A stretch of DNA of 44,213 nucleotides from an uncultured Alphaproteobacteria bacterium (lineage in GTDB: Bacteria; Pseudomonadota; Alphaproteobacteria; RF32; CAG-239): positions 1 to 44,213 of the forward strand of contig CALYBB010000042.1 in NCBI GenBank assembly GCA_944393715.1, written 5' to 3'. The position numbers and the translations under genes are program-made. The notes under the pieces were generated by a model. The model ran no database searches, was not told where the DNA came from, and saw nothing but the letters and a program-made list of their open reading frames with translations. Positions 1 through 7,498 of this stretch are shown piece after piece. How positions within the stretch are numbered: position 1 is the stretch's first letter; the number at the start of each line of letters is the position of its first letter.

Positions 1-1644
1 GAGGTCGAATCGCTACCGGATAAGGTCGATGTGTGGACAGCAATGGCGCGTGCGGCTAAGTATCATGCGGATGCTTCGGCGCAGAATATGTTTAAGAAGA
101 TTTATGATGACCAACAGAATCCGAAACAAATTGTTGAGAATGTTTTTTATGCCGGTCAAGACAGCGATAAACTCTATAATGCGGCTAAGGCTATGGATTT
201 TGCCGATTTGTATGCCATGAGCGTTTTGACGGATAATCAGAAGTATATTGAGAATACGTTGTATGCAAAATCGGCGCAGAATCTGAGTGTGGCGGCGATT
301 AAGCTGCATCGGGAGGATATTTTTGCCTTACGGGCAATTAGGCAAATAGACCGAATGCTTAATCAACAAGGAAAGATTTTAAAAAATTTAAATAGCAGGG
401 CTGAATCCGGCGACGGTCTGACAGAGCCCGAGCTTAATTATCGCAAGGATTTGGAAATAGAGCTTAATCGTCTTGGTGAAATAAAGAAAAGACTGGCGCT
501 GGTGCGGTTGGAATATGCCCGTTTGATTGAGGCAAAAGGCAAGGAAGTTAAGGCAGAAGGCAGACGCTTTTATGAATTGGATGATTTTGACAAGAGGTAT
601 ACGCCGGATATCTTTCAGGATGCGGCAGCCGGAAATCGGCGAGAGTTTGCTTTAGCAAAAGAGCAGCTTGGGAGCTTTAATGCCGCCAAAGCCCGAAGAC
701 AGGCATATGTTGATTATCCGCCGGTGGCCAGACTTGATATTAACGGACTTGAAATAGAAGATGCTCGTTATGAGAAAGAGTTGTTTAATAAGGCTCGGCG
801 TGTTACGTTGAATTTGCTTGATGCCGTGGCGGCATATCGCGAAAAGCCAAGCAAAGATTATTTGAAACAGAAGGCTTTTGATGAATTGGCGGCGCTGGTT
901 ATGACACAGGTTGAGCTGGCTTATCGTTTGGTTGAAAAAAATTCGTTTGATTATGAAGCTAATCGTTATAAGATTGCCGAACTTAAAGATATTATCCGCC
1001 AAACCGGTAAGAAAGGGAGTTTGTCTGATTATGAAAAAGCCGATTTGCTGAGCCGGCAGGTGGCGCTGGTTGCCGCAGAGCAGCGAGAGGTTGAGATTTT
1101 AGCCGAAAGGGCTGCGGCTCTGCGGAATTTGTATTATTTGGCCGGATTGTCGCCTTTTGATAAAAATATGCTCAAAGGACGGATTAGAGATATTGAAAAC
1201 ACATTGAAAAAGGCCTTTAATCAAGACATGGTTAATATGTTATCGGCGGCGAAAACCGAACCGCGCTGGGATGACGGCGGAAATGCATGGGCGCATAAAG
1301 ACAATTGGCTGGAAGAGCTGATTGACGGCGAAGGTAAGGAAAAGCCAAAAAAAGCCTTAAAAACAGGCGCCGCCGCATCTAAGAAAAATACGGCAGGGGT
1401 GAGAGTTAACGGAAAACAGACTGTTATGCAGCTCGGTGCTTATGAAGATATGGATAATGCCGTAGCTGATCAGAAAAGAATGAGGGATCGTATACCGGAA
1501 TTGTCAGGGTATGATATTTATATTGAGCAAGCTGTCGTTAACGGGGGCAGATATCATCGGCTTATGCTGCGTCCGGAACCCGAGAAATTGCAGGAGCTGT
1601 GTAATAGGGTTCTTGAAGCCGGTTTTGGTTGTATTTTGCGATAA
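1..1644 (+). CDS. SPOR-domain protein, 5' end cut by window edge
   Basis: The reading frame is open from base 1, so the gene begins upstream; a GTG at 31 is available but has no reason to be the start. Visible are about 540 residues, mostly charged helix with likely coiled coils. The last 75 or so residues read like a SPOR domain (VMQLGAYEDMDNAVADQ near its start, then a Tyr-Arg-Leu strand and a Cys near the end). SPOR domains bind denuded peptidoglycan glycan strands, often at division sites, so the C-terminus should lie in the periplasm. Any signal peptide or membrane anchor would be outside the window. The function of the long helical part is unknown. It precedes a pentapeptide-repeat gene and a coupling ATPase on the same strand, though a good promoter lies in the gap after it. 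The gene call is secure, the SPOR assignment fairly secure. Confidence 0.8.
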   Translation, partial: EVESLPDKVDVWTAMARAAKYHADASAQNMFKKIYDDQQNPKQIVENVFYAGQDSDKLYNAAKAMDFADLYAMSVLTDNQKYIENTLYAKSAQNLSVAAIKLHREDIFALRAIRQIDRMLNQQGKILKNLNSRAESGDGLTEPELNYRKDLEIELNRLGEIKKRLALVRLEYARLIEAKGKEVKAEGRRFYELDDFDKRYTPDIFQDAAAGNRREFALAKEQLGSFNAAKARRQAYVDYPPVARLDINGLEIEDARYEKELFNKARRVTLNLLDAVAAYREKPSKDYLKQKAFDELAALVMTQVELAYRLVEKNSFDYEANRYKIAELKDIIRQTGKKGSLSDYEKADLLSRQVALVAAEQREVEILAERAAALRNLYYLAGLSPFDKNMLKGRIRDIENTLKKAFNQDMVNMLSAAKTEPRWDDGGNAWAHKDNWLEELIDGEGKEKPKKALKTGAAASKKNTAGVRVNGKQTVMQLGAYEDMDNAVADQKRMRDRIPELSGYDIYIEQAVVNGGRYHRLMLRPEPEKLQELCNRVLEAGFGCILR

Positions 1645-1649
1645 AATGT

Positions 1650-1678
1650 TTGTCAAAAGACAAATTTTGCGCTATAGT
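1650..1678 (+). promoter_or_regulatory. Predicted sigma70-type promoter with overlapping inverted repeat
   Basis: TTGTCA at 1650-1655, a 17-base spacer and TATAGT at 1673-1678 form a near-consensus promoter. Transcription would start near 1685, which supports the ATG at 1713 as start of the next gene over the GTG at 1686. A perfect 6-base inverted repeat, TTTGTC-AAAA-GACAAA at 1649-1664, overlaps the -35 box and could be a repressor site or a weak hairpin at the end of the preceding gene. Confidence 0.6.
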
Positions 1679-1712
1679 TACATAGGTGTTTTTAATTTTC
1701 AAGGAACGTGTG

Positions 1713-2834
1713 ATGTCCGACGAAGACAGGCTGGGCTTTTTGCGAAAGCGTATTAAAGAAGGTCAGGACAGTTTTGATAGGGAACTGGAAAAAGAGTTTT
1801 CTTCAGGCGGGGAGTGGCGTTCGGTAACCGGAGACGTCGCTGTAACATCTCCGGTTCTTAAGGAAGAAAGTGATTTGCGATTTGTCGGCAAAAATCTTGA
1901 AAAGGGAAAGTTTGCCGGCGAAGATCTGCAAGGTGCCAATTTCTCTGTGGCTAATTTGACCGGTGTTGATTTTTCCGGTGCTGATCTCCGTAATGTTGAT
2001 TTTTCGGGAGCCAATTTGACTGATGCCGATTTGTCCGGCGCCGATTTATCCGGTGCTGTTTTGTCGGGAACCGTGCTACATCGAACCAATTTTACCAGAG
2101 CCAAACTAAATGGCGTCAAGCTGGTTGACGCTGACTTGGAAAATGCTGTTTTGCTGGGAATAGAAATTGATGAGATAGGCTTGGAAGAACTACAGTCTCT
2201 AATTGAATATCTGGCTAAGTATTATCCTCATAAACTTAATTTGCGTAAACTAAATCTGACAATGCTGAATTTGGCTTTGATTGATTTAAGCCGATTGGAT
2301 TTGCGCGGTGTTGATTTTACCGGTGTTGATTTTACCGGCGTCAATATCACAGGGCTGGATTTAAGTGAGTGTGTTATTACGCCGCAACAAATTGCTCAGG
2401 CATTAGGACGTGTGCCCAACAAAGAAGAATTGGCAAAAATATTGGCGCCGAAGAAGAAAAAGCAAGCCTCTTACAATGACAGTATGGATTTTACCGAGTT
2501 GTTTTTGGGAAACGGCAAAGAGTTTGGTGTGCTTGATTTTCAGAAGGATAAAGGTATTAGTATTGATGCTTTGCTCTCGGCGGGAAAAAAGGTCTTTGGA
2601 AAGTCCGAAAGGCCAGAAATAAAGGATGAAAAGGCTCTTGAAAAAGCAAAGAGCAAAGAAGAATTGCAGGCAAAATCACATAATGAAGAGTTGCGCCGAA
2701 TTATTGAAGAACGTAAGAAAAAAGAGCTGGAAAACCGCAAGGCTATGAAAGAAAGTTTGGAGCAGGAAAAACAAAAAAGTGAAGAAAGCCGCGATAAGAT
2801 AATTATTACACGCGATGTCGGTCGGGGACGATGA
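1713..2834 (+). CDS. Pentapeptide-repeat protein with charged C-terminal coiled coil
   Basis: 373 residues. After a charged N-terminal 55 residues comes a run of A(D/N)Lxx-type repeats (for example ANLTDADLSGADLSGA), a helical break, then a second short block (LDLRGVDFTGVDFTGVNITG). Such repeats form a right-handed four-sided beta helix, usually a protein-binding surface. The last 100 residues are Lys/Glu-rich and probably coiled coil. No signal peptide or membrane segment is seen, so it is probably cytosolic. The ATG at 1713 has AAGGAA seven bases upstream and lies behind a good promoter. The 3' end overlaps or abuts the coupling ATPase gene, so the two are probably co-transcribed; it could be an adaptor or substrate of that ATPase, which is inference only. 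A gyrase-protecting Qnr-like role is less likely because the repeat blocks are short and interrupted. Confidence 0.85.
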   Translation: MSDEDRLGFLRKRIKEGQDSFDRELEKEFSSGGEWRSVTGDVAVTSPVLKEESDLRFVGKNLEKGKFAGEDLQGANFSVANLTGVDFSGADLRNVDFSGANLTDADLSGADLSGAVLSGTVLHRTNFTRAKLNGVKLVDADLENAVLLGIEIDEIGLEELQSLIEYLAKYYPHKLNLRKLNLTMLNLALIDLSRLDLRGVDFTGVDFTGVNITGLDLSECVITPQQIAQALGRVPNKEELAKILAPKKKKQASYNDSMDFTELFLGNGKEFGVLDFQKDKGISIDALLSAGKKVFGKSERPEIKDEKALEKAKSKEELQAKSHNEELRRIIEERKKKELENRKAMKESLEQEKQKSEESRDKIIITRDVGRGR

Positions 2835-5175
2835 TAACATGGTCAGCATGTTAGATATTAGGCAGGAAAAAAGCCGCCTCAGGGCTTTTGTTAATGTTGT
2901 TGTTGCTTTTTTTGTTGTTTATTTGATCTTTTGGGCTTTGTCCGGAATTTGTTTTGGTGTTGTGGAGTTTGTTTTCAGGCTGACGGGGGAAAACAGCGGC
3001 ATTTTGCCAGTTGAATGGAAAAAATTTTTTTATCAGCCGCTATATGTTTTTGAGCTTTATGAAAAGTGGCTGAAACTGTTGTTTGGCGATCTCAGAGCCA
3101 TGAATTTCAGGATGGCGTTGTTGACTCCTTTGGTTATGTTTCCGGCAGTGTTGATTGTTGTTGTCTGGGTATTTTCGCGGAAACATTATTCTTTTCATCT
3201 GTGGTATGTTTTGAATCATCGTTTTGCAACGTTAAAAGATGTTAAAAACATGGGGTTGGCAAAAGAAATGTTTATGGTCTTGGGGCGTTTCGGATCATTG
3301 ATTTTGAGCGTTCGGCCGTCCGAATCGGTTTTGTGTGTGGGTGAAATGGGGACGGGCAAAACATCCAGCGTGGCTATACCTTCGGTTTTGCATTCAGATA
3401 ATGCTTGTATAATAGCGGTTGATATGACAGGGCTTTTGCCTAAATATACGGCAGGTTACCGAGCCAGACTCGGCGAGGTTTTTTATTATAATTGGGATTT
3501 GTTGGATGAGCCGGATAAAGGGATATTTTATCCGCGATGGAATCCTTTGGCTCGTGAGAATATGCCTAAAGAACAAGTTGAAAGAGATTTGTATTTGCGG
3601 CGTATTGCCGGATATTTGGCGGATATAGATGATACGAAAAGGGATGATTATTGGAATTTGTTGGCGCAATCGCTTATTGCTTCGTTGATAGGGTATTGGA
3701 TAGCCAAGGATATCCAAGCTAGGGCTAATGATTATTTCTTGGGTAAATTGGTTGAGGGAAAACATCTTGGGCAAGAAGAAAAAGATATTTTGCTGAGCTA
3801 TTATTTGCAGATGCCGGAGAGTTATACCAAAGAAGCTATTGAAGCTCTTAAGGACGGAAAACTTACTCAGGAAAATTATTTGCCAATTGGCAGTTGGGCT
3901 GGTCTGCCGGAACAATGGATTGGCCGCGAAGTTTGTTTTGCGGGAATTACCGACTGGTTGATTGATTGTTATATGACGGCGCATGACAATAATCGCAAAG
4001 ACTGGCAAGGATGGAGCACAGCATTGTTGCGTGAGGCTGCTTTTTTTGGTTATGGTTCTTTGGTGGTTGACGGATTGCAGCAATTTTTGCGGTTGTCGTC
4101 CCGTCAGCGGCAAATTGTTTTTGCTTGTGTTATTAGGCCTTTCCTTATTTTTACCAATCAGGCTTTGCGTGAAAGAACCAACGGTAATGATTTTCAGATA
4201 GAAAAGATGCGCGGAGTTTTTGATTCCGAACAAGGGTGCTGGCGTCCGGTGACGGTTTATTCTTTGGCTAACACTCATGCTTCGAAAATACTGAATCAAA
4301 TGTTTTTGGATGAGATTATGTATCGTGGTTTGTGGCTGAAAGATAAACAAGGGCCGTTGCCGTTGATGTTGGTTTTGGACGATGTGGGACATAATTTGCG
4401 ACTTAAAAATTTAACGAGTCTTTTGACTTCCGGTCAAAAAAAGAAAATGTCGGCACTGCTTTTGTGTAACAGTCTGAGTTTGGTTGAAAGTACGTACAGT
4501 AAGGATGAATTGGAGTGCATTGTTACCAATACGGCTTATAAAGTTATTAAGGCTCCGGATAACCAAAAGCTGAGTCGTTTGCTTGATAAGTTGGCTGATT
4601 TTGCGACTAAATCGGTGCAAATATCTAAAACAGGCGAAAAAAAGTGCAAAGGAAAATATTTTGCCAATGCTTATTATTTTCACCAGTTAGCTCGGGGTTT
4701 TGATACCAATAAAAGGGTTAAAATTGATACGAGTGATCATCAGGTCGTTTTGGCTGAAGGCTATTATAATCGTCCGATTTTGGCGGATAATATATTTTTT
4801 GCTCAAGATGAGCGGTTTCGTCGATTGGCTGTTTTGGACGCCACGTACGGCCTTTCGGCTGAAAAAATTGCTTCAAAAACCTCTTTTGCTTTGGAAACAC
4901 CTAAAATAACCGAAGTATTTGCCCAAAAAGATTTGGGAGTAGAAGATTTGGTTGAACTTGATCAGTATATGGATGTGGTGTTTGAAGGTATAAAAACGGA
5001 GGTCGGCGGGCAAGCGAAAGTATCTGAGGATGATGCTTCGGAGTCTGTATCTGCGGCTGATACTAAACAGGAAAAGCAAAAAAAGAATGATGCGGAAGGT
5101 GATTGGTGGATGAAAGAAGATGCTTTCAAGGCCAGAACATCTGGTGATAAAAATCCATTTAGTCAAAAAAAATAA
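2815..5175 (+). CDS. VirD4/TraG-like type IV coupling ATPase
   Basis: 786 residues with the layout of type IV secretion coupling proteins: two membrane segments (about residues 25-55 and 105-125) flanking a short periplasmic loop, then a cytosolic ATPase domain. Walker A is GEMGTGKT at 176-183. A family-like WNPL motif follows, then a helical insert and the strand LMLVLDD at the Walker B site, residues 522-523. The usual Asp-Glu is here Asp-Asp. Such proteins bring DNA or protein substrates to a type IV channel at the inner membrane. No other secretion gene is in view; the rest may lie upstream. The ATG at 2815 has no ribosome site; the in-frame ATG at 2839, 12 bases after GGGGA, avoids overlap with the previous gene and may be the true start. 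The C-terminal 100 residues are acidic and may bind adaptors. Family confident, substrate unknown. Confidence 0.83.
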   Translation: MSVGDDDNMVSMLDIRQEKSRLRAFVNVVVAFFVVYLIFWALSGICFGVVEFVFRLTGENSGILPVEWKKFFYQPLYVFELYEKWLKLLFGDLRAMNFRMALLTPLVMFPAVLIVVVWVFSRKHYSFHLWYVLNHRFATLKDVKNMGLAKEMFMVLGRFGSLILSVRPSESVLCVGEMGTGKTSSVAIPSVLHSDNACIIAVDMTGLLPKYTAGYRARLGEVFYYNWDLLDEPDKGIFYPRWNPLARENMPKEQVERDLYLRRIAGYLADIDDTKRDDYWNLLAQSLIASLIGYWIAKDIQARANDYFLGKLVEGKHLGQEEKDILLSYYLQMPESYTKEAIEALKDGKLTQENYLPIGSWAGLPEQWIGREVCFAGITDWLIDCYMTAHDNNRKDWQGWSTALLREAAFFGYGSLVVDGLQQFLRLSSRQRQIVFACVIRPFLIFTNQALRERTNGNDFQIEKMRGVFDSEQGCWRPVTVYSLANTHASKILNQMFLDEIMYRGLWLKDKQGPLPLMLVLDDVGHNLRLKNLTSLLTSGQKKKMSALLLCNSLSLVESTYSKDELECIVTNTAYKVIKAPDNQKLSRLLDKLADFATKSVQISKTGEKKCKGKYFANAYYFHQLARGFDTNKRVKIDTSDHQVVLAEGYYNRPILADNIFFAQDERFRRLAVLDATYGLSAEKIASKTSFALETPKITEVFAQKDLGVEDLVELDQYMDVVFEGIKTEVGGQAKVSEDDASESVSAADTKQEKQKKNDAEGDWWMKEDAFKARTSGDKNPFSQKK

Positions 5176-5251
5176 CTGTTCAATCAAAAGATTTTCTGTT
5201 ATTGCTTATGGGGCGGTGTTTGAAGCGAATCGCCTTGATAATGGAAAAGAA

Positions 5252-6574
5252 ATGGAAGAGACTTTATTTTCGACAAATGTTAAACGTCCGTTGGCAGACA
5301 GGTTGCGCCCGAGAACTTTGGAAGAGGTTGTCGGGCAGGATCAAGTCGTCGGCAAAGATGCGCCGCTGGGGCGGATGTTGGCGTCAGGGAAAATAGGCTC
5401 GTTTATTCTTTGGGGGCCGCCGGGGTGCGGCAAGACAACAATTGCCCGATTGATTGCCGAGCATACCAAACTTTATTTTGAGCAAATTTCGGCGGTTTTT
5501 TCTGGAGTGGCTGATTTGAAGCGAGTGTTTCAATATGCACAGGAACGCCGCACGAATCAGGGAATCGGCACTTTGTTGTTTGTCGATGAAATCCACCGTT
5601 TTAATAAATCGCAGCAGGATGGTTTTTTGCCGTATGTTGAGGATGGGACGATTATTTTGGTCGGTGCGACGACCGAGAATCCATCGTTTGAACTAAATGC
5701 CGCTTTGTTGTCGCGGTGTCAGGTATTTGTGTTAAACCGCTTGAGCGAAGATGATTTTGAGGTGTTGCTGCAGCGGGCAGAAAAAGAAGAAGGCCGAAAA
5801 CTGCCGGTTGATGACGAAGCGCGGGTATTTATGAAGTCGGTGGCGGACGGCGACGGGCGCTATATTTTGAATTTGGCCGAGAGTGTTTGGAATTACGCTA
5901 AAGAAGGCGAAATTTTTAACAAAGACAGTATTGTCAAGATTATCCGGTCACGGGCGCCGGTTTATGATAAAGGGCGAGATGGGCATTATAACCTGATTTC
6001 GGCCGTGCATAAATCTTTGCGCGGGTCAGATGTTGATGCGGCGCTTTATTGGGTGGCGCGGATGATTTCTTCAGGAGAGGATCCCAAATATATTTTGCGA
6101 CGCTTGACGCGCTTTGCGATTGAAGATGTGTCGCTGGCCGAGCCTGGTGCGGTGGTGCAGGCAATTGCCTGTTGGGAAACTTATGAGCGGCTCGGTTCGC
6201 CGGAGGGCGATTTGGCGATTATGCAGCTGGCGGCTTATCTGGCGACAGCGCCGAAGTCGGTCGGGGTTTATAAGGCGATGGCGTCGGCTTTTGCATTGGC
6301 TAAAAAAACCGGTTCGCTGATGCCGCCGAAAAATATTTTGAACGCGCCGACCAAGCTCATGAAACAATTGGGTTATTCCGAGGGGTATGAATATGATCCG
6401 GATTGTGAGGACGGGTTTTCCGGTGCTAATTATTTTCCGGACGGTATGAAAAGAGTTAAGCTTTATTATCCGGCCGATCGCGGTTTTGAGCGAGAGATTA
6501 AAAAAAGGATAGAGTATTTTGACAAGCTGCGGGCCGAAAAACAGCGGCAAAAAAAAGGTGGTGCCGATGAGTGA
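5252..6574 (+). CDS. rarA: Replication-associated recombination protein A, AAA+ ATPase
   Basis: 440 residues, the usual length for RarA/MgsA, a tetrameric AAA+ ATPase related to clamp loaders that acts at stalled replication forks. Walker A is GPPGCGKT at 55-62, Walker B FVDEIHRFNKSQQD from 110, and the sensor region GATTENPSFELNAALLSRC follows. The C-terminal helical domain contains the family stretch PPKNILNAPTKLMK. The frame is open back to 5120, inside the coupling ATPase gene, but the ATG at 5252 starts the conserved sequence and has AAAAGA just upstream. It ends overlapping the pseudouridine synthase gene by 8 bases, so these two are one transcript; a link to the ATPase gene 76 bases upstream is possible. 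Confidence 0.95.
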   Translation: MEETLFSTNVKRPLADRLRPRTLEEVVGQDQVVGKDAPLGRMLASGKIGSFILWGPPGCGKTTIARLIAEHTKLYFEQISAVFSGVADLKRVFQYAQERRTNQGIGTLLFVDEIHRFNKSQQDGFLPYVEDGTIILVGATTENPSFELNAALLSRCQVFVLNRLSEDDFEVLLQRAEKEEGRKLPVDDEARVFMKSVADGDGRYILNLAESVWNYAKEGEIFNKDSIVKIIRSRAPVYDKGRDGHYNLISAVHKSLRGSDVDAALYWVARMISSGEDPKYILRRLTRFAIEDVSLAEPGAVVQAIACWETYERLGSPEGDLAIMQLAAYLATAPKSVGVYKAMASAFALAKKTGSLMPPKNILNAPTKLMKQLGYSEGYEYDPDCEDGFSGANYFPDGMKRVKLYYPADRGFEREIKKRIEYFDKLRAEKQRQKKGGADE

Positions 6575-7493
6575 GGTTAAACTGGTAAAAGTTAAGGCAG
6601 AAGATGACGGTATGCGGCTTAACCGCTGGTTCTTGAAATATTATCCGCAGCTGCCGCTGTCTCGATTGCAGAAGTTGCTGCGTACCAAACAAATTAAAGT
6701 CGACGGCAAAAGAAGTGAAACATCGTTGAAGCTTGCCGCCGGTCAGGAAATTCGTATTCCGCCACTAAGCGATGTGCCGATAAATAAAGAACAAAGCACT
6801 GTGCTGCCAAGAGACGCAGTGTTTGTTAAGTCTTTGGTTATTTATAAAGACGATAATATTATTGTTCTAAATAAAATTTCCGGTTTGGCGGTGCAGGGCG
6901 GTACCAATACGTTGCGGCATATCGACGGAATGCTTGAGGCCTTGAGGTTTGACAAAGCTGAGGTGCCGAAGCTGGTGCACAGGATTGATAAAGAGACCTC
7001 CGGAATTTTGGTCTTGGCGCGCGATCGCAAAAACGCCGAGTTGTTGACCAAAGCTTTTAGAGGTAGAGATTTGCAGAAAACTTATTTGGCTTTGGTGCGC
7101 GGATGTCCAAAGACGGAAGTTGGCGAGATTAAAGCGCCGCTGCTAAAGGTCGGTGAAAAATCAATCGTGTCGTCCGAAGGCAAAAAAGCGGTAACCGAAT
7201 ACAGAGTACTGGATCGGGTCGGCAATAAGTTTGCCCTAATAGAGGCCAAGCCTTTGACCGGACGAACGCATCAGATAAGGGCTCATTTGGAGTATATTGG
7301 TACGCCGATTGTCGGCGATGATAAGTACTTTGACGGTAAAAGAGAAAAATTTACCCTGTTGAAAGATAAACTTTATCTGCATGCTTATAAAATTGACTTA
7401 TCGGGTATATATAATAAACTGAAAATAACGGCAGAGTTGCCGGCGTATTTTGCTGAGGCGCTTGATGTCTTGGGTTTGCAATATAAGGAGTAA
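6567..7493 (+). CDS. rluC: RluA-family 23S rRNA pseudouridine synthase (RluC-like)
   Basis: 308 residues. An S4 RNA-binding domain covers about residues 15-70 and the RluA-type catalytic domain follows, with the active-site Asp in HRIDKETSG at residue 141 and the later motif GRTHQIRAH. The family isomerises uridine to pseudouridine; RluC acts on 23S rRNA 955/2504/2580. RluC rather than RluD is suggested by the S4 linker and by the place next to rarA, but sequence alone cannot settle target sites. The ATG at 6567 has AGGTGG upstream and overlaps the rarA stop by 8 bases; the longer frame from 6519 runs further into rarA. Confidence 0.9.
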   Translation: MSEVKLVKVKAEDDGMRLNRWFLKYYPQLPLSRLQKLLRTKQIKVDGKRSETSLKLAAGQEIRIPPLSDVPINKEQSTVLPRDAVFVKSLVIYKDDNIIVLNKISGLAVQGGTNTLRHIDGMLEALRFDKAEVPKLVHRIDKETSGILVLARDRKNAELLTKAFRGRDLQKTYLALVRGCPKTEVGEIKAPLLKVGEKSIVSSEGKKAVTEYRVLDRVGNKFALIEAKPLTGRTHQIRAHLEYIGTPIVGDDKYFDGKREKFTLLKDKLYLHAYKIDLSGIYNKLKITAELPAYFAEALDVLGLQYKE

Positions 7494-7498
7494 AGTTT

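Noticed and set aside
1713..2834. Pentapeptide protein as a DotG/IcmE secretion core component
   Set aside because: DotG repeats differ and the protein lacks a VirB10-like C-terminal domain and any membrane segment.
3394..4392. Long minus-strand frame inside the coupling ATPase gene
   Set aside because: It is a shadow of the plus-strand gene, with low-complexity composition and no family features.
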